NCBI GenBank assembly: GCA_019775845.1
Contig: JADQAV010000002.1
Coordinates: forward strand, 2,356,001 to 2,420,000
Direction: 5' to 3'
DNA length: 64,000 bases
Source of the DNA: Myrmaecium sp. VS I D KN 1
Lineage: Eukaryota > Ascomycota > Dothideomycetes > Valsariales > Valsariaceae
This document shows, piece by piece, positions 11,717 through 23,052 of the stretch (the stretch's first letter is position 1; the number at the start of each line of letters is the position of its first letter). The notes under the pieces were generated by a model. The model did not search any database. It saw only the letters and a program-made list of their open reading frames with translations, and had not been told where the DNA came from. The translations under genes and the position numbers were made by a program.

Positions 11717-14058
11717 ATGTCTTCGCCTCGTCTCAAACGCCGGAGGCTTTCTGGGGATGAAAGATCAAGTCCCGGGACCGCCAACCAGACACCAACAGCA
11801 AATGTAGGCACTTTGAAACGGCCGACTCGCCGTCCTGCTTCGCACTCTACACTGACTGGCTCTCCCACGTCAGCCAGGAAGCGTGGTACGGCTGTTCAAC
11901 CTAGCAGACCGGAAGAGAATGGACAGGATGCCGCTGGGGATGCCGAACAGAGTGTGTATGACGATTTCTCGGGAGCGCTAGAAGGCAAGAGAGTGAGCGG
12001 GAAATCCAAAGACGAACCCACTACCGCTAAGAGTCGGGCCGCGCAGCCAACGCCTAAGGGAAGGAGCAGTCTTCGAAGGCAATCTAAGGCTCACTTAGTT
12101 GAGCAACAAGAGGAGGCACAGGAGCTGAGCGCGGCATCTCCTACTATCACCGCGCGGAAACCAAGAACGAAAAACCGTGCGTCTCTGAGCGGAACCAAGC
12201 ACGCCGAAGAAAGGACTCCAGATGGCAGACCTCGCAGATCTATAGACGCTGAAATCAGCCCCGGAGAAGACAGTATAACTCCGAGTCGACGATCAGCAAC
12301 CAGGTCATCCGTAAGAAATTGTCCGCTAGGAGAGTCTGGAAATGCTTCAGACACCATCACAAGTGGCCGGGTGGAAGAAGCGCCAAGTCCTACAGCGAAC
12401 AATCTAGCATCGTTACATCCCAGTGGTCGCTCTGCGGCAATGCGAAGCAACGCCCTTGCTCAAGCTCCACAAACTGGCCATGCAAAGAAGGCGTCTTTGT
12501 TGCCCGAGGAGACGTCACCCTTCTATCAACCTAAGTCAAGAGAACGGAAGACAATTGCCGTTGATGTCCCGCAGCAGGTGAAAGCACGCCCGGAGATTCA
12601 TGATTCATTGGTCTTGCTCAAGAGAATCGTGCTCGAAAAGCTTACAGGGAAACGAAACGTGCCGTTGATTGGTTTGGATGATGAATACCACAAGGTATAT
12701 CAACTAGTCGAACACACCATTACCGCCGGTGAGGGCAATTCGATGCTCGTGATAGGCGCAAGGGGCAGCGGGAAGAGCGCCTTGGTGGATAAAGTTGTGT
12801 CAGAGTTGGCAAAGGAGCACCGCGAGCATTTTCATATCATCCGATTGAATGGATTCATCCACACAGATGATAAGCTGGCCCTGCGAGAGATATGGAGGCA
12901 ACTTGGCAAGGAGATGGAAATTGAGGACGACAGTCTGGGAAAAAACTATGCCGACACCCTTTCCACACTGCTGGCCTTGCTCTCCCATCCTGCCGAGATT
13001 TCAGGGCAAGAGACCGATCAGGTTGCGAAGGCCGTCATATTCGTGATGGATGAGTTTGACCTTTTTGCGTCTCACCCTCGGCAGACATTACTCTACAATC
13101 TCTTCGACATTGCACAGTCCAGGAAAGCTCCTATAGCGGTGCTTGGTCTGACTACACGTATTGACGTCTCTGACAGCCTTGAGAAGCGAGTGAAGAGTCG
13201 CTTCAGTCATCGATATGTACATCTGTCGTTGGCCAAAAGTCACTCTGTATTCAAAGATATCTGCAAAGCTGCCTTACAGGTGCATTTCGAAGAGTTGAGT
13301 GTGGATGAAAGGACCGAGCTCTCCAGATTCGTTGACGCGACACCGAAAAAACCCAAAACTGGGGCACACAGGCCTGACATCCTCACATCATGGAATTCTG
13401 CCGTCGATGTAAATACTTACCCGCTTGGCACACTCCTGCGTTACACGCTAACAGCGAATAGGCTCTTCTGGCGGATGGCTCCTTGGTCTCCTCGCATCTT
13501 GGCCCACCGTATCACCTTACCAAGTCCATCCCGGATATGCTTATGTCCTTCGTTCTTCCCATGTCGTTGATTCCCCCAGATCAGTTCCCTTCCTTAAACC
13601 CTGCCAATTACGGTATTAAAGTGGGTGAACTATTCGGGCACTCCATATTGGAACCCCCTGACTCGAAATTGCATCTACTCCCTCAACTATCCGAGCTACA
13701 ACTAGCGCTGCTCATCTCCGCTGCTCGTCTCGACATCATCCTCGATACCGACACCTGCAACTTCAACATGGCTTATAACGAATACTCTACGCTCGCCGCC
13801 AAGGCGCGGATTGCGAACGCGGCATCAGGAGCGGTGGCCACGGGTGGCGCCACCGCTAAAGTCTGGGGCAAAGAGGTGGCGAGGCGAGAGTGGGAGCGAT
13901 TGATCAAGTGGGAACTGCTGATTCCGGTCATTGGGCTCAAGACTGGCGGAGCGGGGCAGGGAGAGATGGTGCGTTGTGACGTTGCTTTGGAGGAGATCAT
14001 ACCGTCGTGCGGCAGTGGGATGGATCGGACGCTAGAAAGATGGTGCCGGCACATCTGA
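11717..14058 (+). CDS. orc4: Origin recognition complex subunit 4
   Basis: Two exons (11717-13408, 13462-14058) give 762 residues. The first ~300 residues are basic, Ser/Pro/Arg-rich and probably disordered. The AAA+ ATPase follows: Walker A GARGSGKS at 347-354 and Walker B VIFVMDEFDLF with Asp445-Glu446, then the sensor region and winged-helix part. The 53-nt intron joins SWNSAVD to ALLADGSL. The downstream part (YSTLAAKARIAN..., REWERLIKWELLIPV) matches the Orc4 C terminus. Orc4 is a subunit of the six-protein complex that binds replication origins and loads MCM helicase. The first ATG after an in-frame GTG was chosen. It converges on ERG28 (gap 312 nt). Confidence 0.95.
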
Positions 14059-14370
14059 ACGATGTATTCGGAGGCTACTACTGGTGCTGACCAAGGGTAG
14101 TCATACGGCTTGTGGAAGAAGGGACGTATATGCTTTCCCAACCTCCGCGATTTATTTTGGAGATTTACGAGATCGGAATGTTGACCTGTAGGATCAACTG
14201 CTCACGCTGAACCGTTAAGGTTCTTGTTCAGCTACTCAATAGTTTAGGTGGTGGTAATCGAAGGTCAAGCTGTCGCTGTTGCCAGTCGTGTCTGTACGCA
14301 GGTTTGAGATACCTGCTCTTTCACAACGATTATACCAATACACATATAGCATACAAATATCTTCCATGAT

Positions 14371-14905
14371 TTATTGGACATAGTAGCCATACTGCTGCCA
14401 CATCCATACCAAGGAAAGAGAGCTCACGACAAGGGGCCCCATGAGACCCTTCCCCAATCGAGCAGTGCCAAAGACCAACCACTCGCTCACGAAGTGGAAT
14501 GCCGCGATGGCGTACGTCCACGCGGTGATTTGATACACCACCGGATCATTGATGTGGTATGCGCCATAAAAGCGTACGATAGCAGACAGCAGGGTCCAGG
14601 TACCAAACGTACGTGCGGAGAGGGGCGTCACGGGAGAGAGCGCGCCTGAGTTCGCCGCAGCGGCCGCAGACGGAGTTTGAGGTGACCTTGGGGCCGGGCC
14701 AAGGTAGACCTGCCGCGTCGGCTTAAGAGACACGTAGGCTTGGATGCTGTTGCCCAAAGCGGTGAGGGAGACCTAGAGAGAGACATAAAAGCGTCAGCGC
14801 GCGAATGCGGTGCGGCGGTTTGTGGAGGAGAGATCTTACGAAGAGGAGCCACTTGGGCAGCCAGCCTGGATGCGGAGGAAGGTAAGATGTCAGAACATCC
14901 ATCAT
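14371..14905 (-). CDS. erg28: Ergosterol biosynthesis scaffold protein Erg28
   Basis: Two exons (14905-14840, 14772-14371) give 155 residues. The first exon encodes MMDVLTSYLPP...LPKWLLF, the second starts VSLTALGNSIQAYVSL. Erg28 landmarks are LSARTFGTWTLLSAIVR, a YQITAWTYAIAAFHF segment and EWLVFGTARLGKGLMGPL; about four hydrophobic segments fit this ER membrane protein. It tethers the C-4 demethylation enzymes (Erg25, Erg26, Erg27) in sterol synthesis. A Pro/Ala-rich insertion (roughly residues 45-65) is longer than in yeast. The gene is divergent from a 3-ketoacyl-CoA reductase, another ER lipid enzyme, 411 bp away. Confidence 0.93.
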
Positions 14906-15316
14906 GCAGTAGGTGTAGGCGAGGCCGGCTTTTGGGGAGCTGTGAGTGCAGGATGCCCAGTGGAAGGCGCAATCCTCGGGTAGAAATCTTCTCTGTTGGT
15001 GTTGAGCGGATGTTGTTTGTCTACAGAGCTGAAAGACCTTATGCTCACGATCAATCGGAGGTTTTGCAAGGGTCCAAACGATCCCTTGGAGTGGTATGAC
15101 GATGGGGCGAGAGCAGCTTAGTAACAGACATTATACCGCTTTAGTTTTATTTGGGTACAATACTTGGTAAAGTACAGTGTACAGTGCAATACAGTACGCT
15201 TATCTGATCATGGCACGAGCTTTGAGCTTCATAGCTTTGTACTGCCTCGCTCGCTCCCGCACAAAGTTCGAGACCCCCTTTTCGTCCACTGCGATTGCTG
15301 ACCGTTGCCCGTCAGA
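14906..15316. promoter_or_regulatory. Divergent promoter of ERG28 and 3-ketoacyl-CoA reductase
   Basis: This 411-bp gap separates two start codons pointing away from each other, so it must hold both 5' flanks. The part near 15130-15200 is A/T-rich with several TACAGT repeats (15172-15195). No known factor site could be assigned by eye. Confidence 0.6.
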
Positions 15317-16411
15317 ATGGATACGCTCGTCCAGTATCTCGACCGTGTCGGTCTCCATATCCAGGTCGAGAGCCTCGCGGCCAAACTACTCCTTTACAGT
15401 GTCTTCTCAGCTGGGCTCTATACCCTGTTCAAACCCGTCCTCAGTTACATCCGACTTCTCTTCAGCCTCTTCATTCTCCCGGGTGTTTCCGTATGTATCT
15501 CTACTTGGACGCCGGACAGTCAAGGATGCATGGCTAATACAAACTCACAGCTCTCCAAGTTTGGACCCAAGGGTTCTTGGGCTGTTGTGACTGGAGCATC
15601 GGATGGTATTGGAAAGGAGTACGCTCTGCAGCTCGCCCGCAAAGGCTTCAACATTCTACTTGTGTCGCGCTCTCGATCCAAACTTGATGCTGTAGCTCAG
15701 GAGATACAAAATGGGAAGAATGCCGTGCAGACGAGAACTATCGCGATGGACTTCTCCGAGAATAACGATGCCGACTACGAGAGACTGGAGTCGGCGGTCA
15801 AGGAACTGGATGTCTCTATCCTGATCAACAATGTCGGGTTGTCACACAGCATTCCCGTGCCATTCCTTCTCACCCCGAAGAAGGAGATGCACGACATCAT
15901 CACGATCAACTGCCTCGCTACACTGCGCGTTACGCAGATAGTAGCCCCGCTGCTGGTGAAGAACAAGCGCGGCCTGATCCTCACGATGGCTTCTTTTGGT
16001 GGCCTGCTCCCTACCCCGCTCCTGGCTACATACTCCGGCAGTAAAGCGTTCCTTCAGCACTGGTCCATTGCGCTCGGGGAAGAGCTGGCACCGCATAACG
16101 TCCAAGTCCAGCTCGTGCTCTCTTACCTTGTTACATCGGCCATGTCCAAGATCCGTCGCGCAACCATGACCATCCCGAATCCGAAGATGTTTGTCAGGGC
16201 AGCCCTGAGCAAGATTGGACGCTCGGGCGGCGCGCAAGGCATTGCATACACCAGCACTCCTTACTGGGCCCATGGGATCATGCACTGGGCGTTGCAGACT
16301 TTCTTGAACCCGATGGGTACATTTGTTGCAGGTCAGAACAAAGCTATGCATGAAAGTATCAGGAAAAGGGCGTTGCGAAAGGCAGAGAGGGAGGGAAAGA
16401 AGGTCGCTTAG
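15317..16411 (+). CDS. ifa38: Very-long-chain 3-oxoacyl-CoA reductase (Ifa38/KAR type)
   Basis: Two exons (15317-15490, 15551-16411) give 344 residues. An N-terminal hydrophobic anchor (about 18-55) precedes a short-chain dehydrogenase domain. The cofactor loop is TGASDGIG at 72-79, NNVG is at 151-154, and the catalytic residues are Ser206, Tyr219 and Lys223 in YSGSK. The protein ends K-K-V-A, fitting a KKXX ER retrieval signal. It reduces 3-ketoacyl-CoA with NADPH in the fatty-acid elongation cycle that feeds sphingolipids. The length matches yeast Ifa38 (347). The 60-nt intron ends CTCACAG and joins LPGVS to LSKFGPKG. The first possible start is a non-ATG codon at 15305; the ATG at 15317 was chosen. 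Confidence 0.95.
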   Translation: MDTLVQYLDRVGLHIQVESLAAKLLLYSVFSAGLYTLFKPVLSYIRLLFSLFILPGVSVCISTWTPDSQGCMANTNSQLSKFGPKGSWAVVTGASDGIGKEYALQLARKGFNILLVSRSRSKLDAVAQEIQNGKNAVQTRTIAMDFSENNDADYERLESAVKELDVSILINNVGLSHSIPVPFLLTPKKEMHDIITINCLATLRVTQIVAPLLVKNKRGLILTMASFGGLLPTPLLATYSGSKAFLQHWSIALGEELAPHNVQVQLVLSYLVTSAMSKIRRATMTIPNPKMFVRAALSKIGRSGGAQGIAYTSTPYWAHGIMHWALQTFLNPMGTFVAGQNKAMHESIRKRALRKAEREGKKVA

Positions 16412-16829
16412 AGGTAGAAGTGCGGGGGGGAAGCACTGTGAGCTCCCCTAAGAGAAATCATGGCATCTCGTGTGCGGCAAAAACTGTTCACGACCTCAAC
16501 CACCGGCTGGATGGGTAACAGATGGATGATGAGATGGTCATGCGGATGCTATACGATCGAGACATATACTTGCCATCTCGGTGAAGCCGAACTTTGCCAA
16601 TGGACTTCTGCACCGCCATCAAATAGCCATGGTGTTGGCCAGACTCAGCGTATAGAAGATATTCGGTTGCGTGGGGCGGAGAAACAAGCTTTGGTTGGCC
16701 CAAGCTTCTCCGCGGACGGGAGATCCCCGCGCAAAGCTCCTTGAACACTCAACTTTCACACACCCATCTTCTCCCGTCATCCTTCCCGAATCTGTGAACT
16801 ACGCCCAAAATTCGGCGCCAGACATCACG
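16412..16829. other. Intergenic region before the cyclophilin gene
   Basis: This 418-bp stretch holds the 3' flank of the reductase and the 5' flank of the cyclophilin. An open minus-strand frame (16488-16748) has no signature. Nothing else is visible. Confidence 0.5.
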
Positions 16830-18202
16830 ATGGCGCAATCTATAACGCGCCCGCGCGTTTTTATGGATATCAGCATCGGCGGCGAGCCCGTTGGGCGCAT
16901 CGTTATCGAGCTCTTCGTGGACAAAGTACCCAAAACATGCGAGAAGTGCGTGGTCCTTCAAAGCTGAAACCTGGAAGTCAGTGTCGTTCCGATGCTGCAA
17001 CTCTTGCTGGACCAAATATGTGCTGACTCTATGACAACAGCTTCCGCGCGCTTTGTACTGGCGAGAATTCGGATGGCTTATCTTACAAACTCTGTCCTTT
17101 TCACCGCATCATCCCTGAATTTATGGTACAAGGCGGCGACATCACCAAGCAGGATGGAACGGGAGGGACTTCAATCTATGGATCGACATTTGCAGACGAA
17201 GCCCTTGGCTGGCGCGACATCGATACGGCGGGGCTGGTGTGCATGGCCAACCGCGGCCCAGACACGAACAGCAGCCAGTTCTTCATCACGCTGGATGGAG
17301 AAAACTGTCAGCACCTGAGCAAGAAACATTCCGTGTTTGGGACGGTGGTGAACGGGGAGAAAGGAATGAGCGTGCTTCGACGAATGGAGCAGGTGCGGAC
17401 GGACACGGAGACGGATGTGCCAACCGTGCCTGTGCTGGTGGAAAGATGCGGAGAGCTGGAACGGAAGATCAAGGCAGGTTCGGAGCGCAGTCAGCAGAAG
17501 GTGGAGCATAAAGAGGCAGAGCAGGTCGGAGATGACCAAGATCGGGGACGTGCCTCTCACAAACGCCGGCAAGAGTGTAGTCCGAGCAGGTCGCCTTCTC
17601 CGCATGGAGAACGAAGACGGAGAAGCGGCAGCAGACATGGCCATCGTCGCAGAATCTCTCGGTCGCCCAGTCCACTCGACACACATCCCCATGCGGCTGG
17701 CGAATCATCGGAGCGGAGTCACCGGTCGCGACCGCATAAGCATCGACGACGGAGCGATGCCAGCCCGGACCACACGCTGAGGGGACGCGCACGCTCCCGA
17801 AGTGCCATCCCTGAAGAGGATGGAGCGGAAGCCCGAGCGAGGAAGAGGAGCACACCGCCGTCCCGGGGTAGCGAGGACGCGTCGGAAGGGCGGAGGCAGC
17901 GGAGCCTGCCAAACCAGTACCGAAGAGGCGACGAGAGCCGGTATCGAGAGCACGAGCGATATCACGATCGGGGCGACCGGGTTGACGGACGCCGAAACGC
18001 AGACCGGTACGATGGGAGGAGCCGTTGGGGTGATCGAGACGAGGACCGGGGGTACCGGAATTCTCGGCATCGCCACGACGATGGGAGGCTCGGCGACGAT
18101 GGACGCCTGGGCGGCCGGCTCGGCGATGACGCGCCGGTGAGCAAGGATGGCGTCGTCTACAAAGGCCGCGGAGCCATGAAGTACAAGGAAAAGCGGTGGT
18201 AG
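16830..18202 (+). CDS. Cyclophilin-type peptidyl-prolyl isomerase with Arg/Ser-rich tail
   Basis: Two exons (16830-16945, 17041-18202) give 425 residues. The cyclophilin domain covers about 9-190. Active-site residues Arg61, Phe66 and Gln69 ([13 protein letters not shown]) and Phe120 (SSQFFI) are present; the position of CypA Trp121 appears to be His130, as in nuclear CypG-type cyclophilins, which predicts weak cyclosporin binding. From about 205 to the end the protein is rich in Arg, Ser, His and Asp, with RS/SR and RD/DR dipeptides, typical of proteins in nuclear speckles or spliceosomes. The end [15 protein letters not shown] is a conserved-looking terminal block. I infer a pre-mRNA splicing role. 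The tail frame is uninterrupted for ~650 nt, so no further intron is needed. Confidence 0.93.
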
Positions 18203-19044
18203 GATCTGCCGCCAATCTCCGAGTCGGCAGCAGCTTGAGAAGGCAAGGCGTTCACGCTGATCTGGCAAGGCCGTGTACAAACGAACACGGTCGCATGTAG
18301 CGTGTGGGGGAGCGGTCGGAAACGAAGGGACGCGGCAGGGCACTCGAAGCATATGGGCTCCGATGGCAACGCGATGCATCCAGATACTAACGAGGATGGA
18401 ATGGCGCGACTCCTCTCGGAGCCAAAGTTTTGAAGCATCTACTTTTTATTGGTAACTTATTATCCCTCGCCTTGATGGTAGTCCGCCGCATTCAACCATA
18501 TATAACCGCCATCATATAAGTTTCAGGCCAGCATCAGCTCATAACGGTTAATAAGCCTCCGCCAGGCTGTATGGAGGAAACCAAAAGAACCAAAGCCGAG
18601 GCCGCCCTCCGGCTTGCGGGGCTATCGAAACGGGTAGCGGTTTTATATATTACAAAGGCACCAATGTCTGTGATGATGCATGTGTGACAACGGCACCGGT
18701 TCGCAGGTAGATCCGCCATGGTTGGCAAAGCGGCTGGAATCCAGGAGTACCCGTTGATCTGGCGCGATCATGTTGGTCAGGCGCTCTCGAGCGGCTTAAC
18801 CCTTCAGGAAAGCCATGCACATAGCGGGAGTCGCGGAAACCTAACAAGTCGTTCAGACTAGTAGTGGATGCTCGGGGCTGCGGGAAGGGGTGAAACGCCA
18901 TACGCGTGGACAGCGGCAGGTAGCGGACGTCGAGTTGATTGGAATGGAGATTGCGGCAATGACTCTTGCCGTTTCCGTCATGCTCCAGGAGTGTGCCGCT
19001 ATCAAAGTCTTCCTCCTGTCATCATTTCTTCGCTTTTCTTTTCC
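18203..19044. other. Convergent intergenic region
   Basis: The cyclophilin (+) and the RING-YEATS gene (-) end on either side, so only 3' flanks are expected. Frames here have no signatures. I see no structured RNA or element. Confidence 0.5.
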
Positions 19045-20265
19045 TCAAACATCCTCATCAGCGCTCTCAGACTCCTCGTCTTCGTCTTCACTGTCGCTCG
19101 TGTAGTCCTCGTCCTCGTCCTCCTCGTCCTCATCCTCCTCGTCCTCGTCCTCATCCTCATCCCCGTCCTCGTCCTCATCTTCCTCGTCCTCCTCGTCCTC
19201 GTCCTCCTCCTCTTCCTCGTCCTCCTCTTCATCCTCCTCGTCCTCTTCCTCGTCATCCTCGCCCCCAACGTTCAGTCGAACTTTCAGCCTGCACCGTCCC
19301 ATGCTGCCCCTGCCGTCAAACCCGTCGAAGTCCAAAGTCCAGTCGAGCGGCAGCATGGCCTTGGGGGCGCCGGAGGGGGCCCGTTCGGCGTCCTCGCTGA
19401 GCCAGCTGTATCCCGGCTTGAGGATGATGTAGGCCCGGATGGTGAAGTAGCCCCAGCCGACCCGGCGGACCTCGTATGGCGGACGCCGGCAGATGATGCG
19501 ATTCGGCGCGAAGGTCGAATGCTAAGGTAAGGTAGCGCAAGGTTCGGTGTTAACTGAACTGTACCGAAAAAAGGGCAGGTGGGGTGAATAAGGGCCTTTC
19601 TCTGCTTGTCTTTGGGATACAGGGATGGAAGTCACAGCTGCTGTGAATGGCAATGTGCAAACACGCCGTGGAGGCGTGGAACTCGGGACAATCGACCATG
19701 GCGCTTCTGTACTCACCAGCTTTATGTGCACCTCATCGATGATGTCGACCCGACTGGGCCGGACGAAGAAGACCCACTTGTGCATGTTGCTGCTGCCCTC
19801 CGCCGGCATAACGAAGCGATGCCGATTACCAATATCAAGCGTGATGGTCTCGACGGTGCGCCGGCCGCCGCGGGCACCGCCGCCGGCGCCATCCCCACCA
19901 CCACCACCGTCAGCTCCGCCGCGCTCCTCCGCCCGCCGCTCCGCGTACGTCCTCGGGTAGCGCGCGGCGAGGTGGCGGGCGAGCGCGCGATCCGGGTCCG
20001 CGGCGGTCTGCTGCCGACACATGGGACACCGGGCCTCGAGCGGGTGCTCGGCCCCCTCGGTCTCGGCCGCGGCGGGCCCTGCAGGTGCGTCGACGGCGAG
20101 GATGGTCATCTGCCACGTCGTCCTCCCGGCGCTGGCGCAGGCGCTCGCGTCCGCCCACTGCGCCATGCAGGCGCCGCACAGCCGGTGCCGGCACCGCGTC
20201 ACGACCGGGCGGAAGAGCAGCTGGTGGCAGATGGGGCAGAGATCGTCGTCGGCGATGGTTTCCAT
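19045..20265 (-). CDS. RING finger + YEATS domain protein with acidic tail
   Basis: Two exons (20265-19717, 19521-19045; intron 195 nt) give 341 residues. An N-terminal C3HC4 RING has Cys10, Cys13, Cys25, His27, Cys30, Cys33, Cys80 and Cys83, with an unusually long 46-residue gap before the last pair. A Gly/Ala/Asp-rich linker follows. A YEATS domain runs from about 140 to 270: RHRFVMP, HKWVFFVRP, EVHIKL then across the intron HSTFAPNRIICRRPPYEV and GWGYF, ending with LDF...GSMGRCRLKVRLNV. Aromatic-cage positions of acyl-lysine readers appear kept (His184, Thr186, Phe187, Trp206). The last ~75 residues are almost all Asp/Glu, encoded by a CTC/GTC/TCC-type repeat on the plus strand. RING domains usually bind E2 enzymes, so a chromatin-linked ubiquitin ligase is a reasonable inference. 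The start was set at the ATG 9 codons before Cys10. Confidence 0.88.
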
Positions 20266-20904
20266 GGGGTAGGTAGTGAATAATGGGATTGGAGGAAGCG
20301 AGGGTGGGGTGTGGGATGTGGGGTGTGGGGGGACGGACGACGTCGGTGAAGAAGCAGGCGCAGCGAGCGAGAGGCGCACGGCTTGGCTTGCGAGGGAAAC
20401 GAACGGTATGAGTATGCGCAGATTTGCGTCGGTCGGTTTGTCGAGAGCCGGGCGCAAGGCAAGACAAGAGGGTGCGGGCACTTGGGTACCTTGGTGATGA
20501 CGTTTGGCGATGTGCGTCGGTTTCGTAGGGCGACGATGGGAATGGAGTTGCGGGATACCGTGCGCCCTACCTCTCTACGGAGGACTTCTGGGAAGAGCCG
20601 ATGCGACTGATTTAGTAGCGGTTATGTGCGATCTCGGCTGCGGTTCAGATCTTGCAGAGGTGGAACGTGGATTGAGTTCGGTTGTCGAGGTCGATGCGCT
20701 ATTGTTTATGTTTATCTACACAGGTACGAAGACCGAACGCTACTGATGCACAATGTCAACGCATGCTATGCGAATGCCAACTCTCCACGTCAAGTCTGAA
20801 CGCGCCGCCGCTCTATGTATGTACTGTATGTACAGAATACCACCAACCCTCTAAAACAAACCTGCATGCATTCGAACAACGATCAAAGACACCGCTTGAT
20901 GGTT
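20266..20904. other. Intergenic region between GALT 3' end and RING-YEATS 5' end
   Basis: It holds the promoter of the RING-YEATS gene and the 3' flank of the uridylyltransferase gene. Short open frames have no family signature. Near 20810-20835 there is a TATGTATGTACTGTATGTAC run. Confidence 0.5.
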
Positions 20905-22344
20905 CTAGGGATATTCCACGGGGGCATCGAGCTGCTTGCGGTACAGTTTGCCGCCGCAATTGCGCAGGCGCGCCGCCGCTTGTTCGGGGGTGATGTCGCG
21001 CTGAGGCTCCGCCATCATCTCGTATCTGTGGGGAAACGCATTAATAACCCATTCATACCATGCGACGCGGGGGGTTTTTCTATGTCTTTGCTTGCTACTC
21101 ACCCGACCAAGAACTTCCGCACCGTCGCGCTCCGGAGGAGTGGCGGATAGAAGTGAATGTGGAAGTGGCTAGCCTCGATCTCTTCGTCGGTGCCCTCGAG
21201 CGGCGCTTGGTGCAGGCCCATGCTGTACGGGAATTGCGTCTCGAAGAGGTTGTCGAACCGCCTGGTGACCTCCGCGATGGCGTCGGCCAGCTGGGCCCGC
21301 TCGGCATCGTTGAAGTCGACCAGCGCGCGCTTGTGCGCCTTGCTCACGATCATGATCTCGAACGGCCACACGGCCCACCAGGGGCAGAGGGCGAGGAAGC
21401 TCTCGTTCTCGAACACGACCCGCTCCTTCTTCTCGGACTCCAGGGCCGCGTAGTCCTCCAGCATGCTCTTCCCCCCGTGCTCTCGCCGGTACTTCTTCAG
21501 CTGTTCCAGCTCGAGGCTCGGCTCTTCGGGCAGGCCCGTCGTCGTCCACACCTGGCCGTGGGGATGCGGGTTCGAGCAGCCCATCGCGGCGCCCTTGTTC
21601 TCGAAGATCTGCATGTACCGGTACTGCGCGTTGGGCGTGGCGATGTTCTCGTGGCTGCGGGGTGCCAACGTCGTGGCCTGTGCGACCTTCGCAAGGGGCG
21701 ACTTGGGCGAGAGGTGCGCGGTATAGATCTTCGTCCAGGTTTCGATGATGGGGACGATCTCGGGTCCGGACAGGTCGGCGAGAGTGAGGTTGTGCGTCGG
21801 GTTGAAGGTGATCACGTAGCATTTGCCAGTGACCGCTTCGGCGCGGAGAAGGCGCGCTGCCAGGGCTGGAGGAAAGGCCGCTTAGTGCGGGGAGGACGGG
21901 TGAACGAGGGGGGGCTTCTGAGACGTACTCCCTTCTTGCTCCTGGGGAACATATTCGGGTTGCTCCTCCTTGACGGCGCTGTAGTCGTTGACGAAGACGA
22001 AGGTGCTGTCATATTTCGGGTTCACGTCACCCTGGGCGCGCTTGTTCCCCGGGCACAGGTAGCACTGCCAATGGGTCAGAGGGGATTTCGTCAGCGGCGC
22101 GCGGATGCGATGCCTACCGCAGGGTCGTATGCCGGCAGCGTTGTGCCCCGGGCAGGTTCTTGTTGACCTCTGCAAACCGGACAATGATTAGCGCGCCTGG
22201 ATGATCTGGGAACGATCGAAGAAGGGAAACTGAGTATGCTTACTGCCACGGTCTCTTCGTGCGGTGAGGGGATACGAGGATCCAGCTCCCTCGAAGGGGG
22301 TTGTATCGCCGATGTGAGATGTCGTCGAGAATGGCGTCGGGCAT
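20905..22344 (-). CDS. gal7: Galactose-1-phosphate uridylyltransferase
   Basis: Five exons (22344-22244, 22169-22118, 22064-21929, 21865-21103, 21025-20905) give 390 residues, normal for class I GALT. The N terminus reads [20 protein letters not shown]...RTKRPWQGQQE. Zinc-site-like CYLCPGN follows the second intron. The active-site triad H-P-H is at 197-199 in NPHPHGQVW; His199 is the expected uridylylated nucleophile. [12 protein letters not shown] lies near the end of exon 4. The enzyme exchanges UMP between UDP-glucose and galactose-1-phosphate in the Leloir pathway in the cytosol. The second exon is only 52 nt. All four introns (53-77 nt) keep the frame. No other GAL gene is adjacent in this window. 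It is divergent from the YIP1-family gene. Confidence 0.96.
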
Positions 22345-23052
22345 GGTGGGAAGATCTTGGGATACCTCAGGTTGGCGAGGCTGCGATGAGGGGCTGTGAC
22401 GAGGGGCAGGCACGGCTGCATTTAAAGGCGCGGGGGTCCCACGGAGAAGCCGCCAGTGGAGCTCCGGGGCCTTCCAGGTGAGGTTACATGGGGCGCGGGG
22501 CCATCGAGCCTGAGGGCATTGTGAATCCCGCTGGCGTGAGTAAATGCCGTAGTTTGTCGAGTGATTCTTTCACGGAAAACCCTTCCCAGCCTTGTTCTTC
22601 AGCGGATCTTGCGGCCTCTCACTCATTCACTTGTAGTCACTTGTGCTTCTCGGGCGGACTTGGCCCGGCCGGCGGGAGGCCCGAGATGCGACGCAATGGC
22701 CCGGAGCCTTCTGATTAGTTAGCTACAGTAACTGGAGACAATATATGCCACATTTCTAAGGGGAACGGAATGCCGCTTATGCCGCCCCCAGGTTCAATGG
22801 AAACTCAGTCATATGAAAACCTAGATATTGTGCTGGGCCCTCGCTGGAGTCAGGTCTATACTGGAGCTCGATCCGCTGGCGTCCTGATTCGCGGCGCGTC
22901 TGCCAAGCCCGAGCCTCCCACAGGCCGCGTTGCAACTGCTACCCTGTACAGACACGATGGAGAGCTCCTTCATTCCGCACATACAATCTTGACCGAACTC
23001 TCACCCACTTCCACGGCCATAGGCGGTCATTCGCATACGAGATCACGCAGCA
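22345..23052. promoter_or_regulatory. Divergent promoter of GAL7 and YIP1-family gene
   Basis: This 708-bp gap separates two outward-facing start codons. An open plus-strand frame at 22770-23114 overlaps the YIP start in another frame and has no signature, so it is probably 5' leader. I cannot assign factor sites. Confidence 0.5.

Noticed and set aside
18868-19530. 220-codon plus-strand frame rich in Val/Leu
   Set aside because: It is the reverse of the Asp/Glu tail of the RING-YEATS protein, which produces apparent hydrophobic repeats.
21060-22166. 368-codon plus-strand open frame
   Set aside because: It lies antisense to the five-exon GALT gene, whose motifs and splice sites are clear; the frame is a GC-rich shadow.
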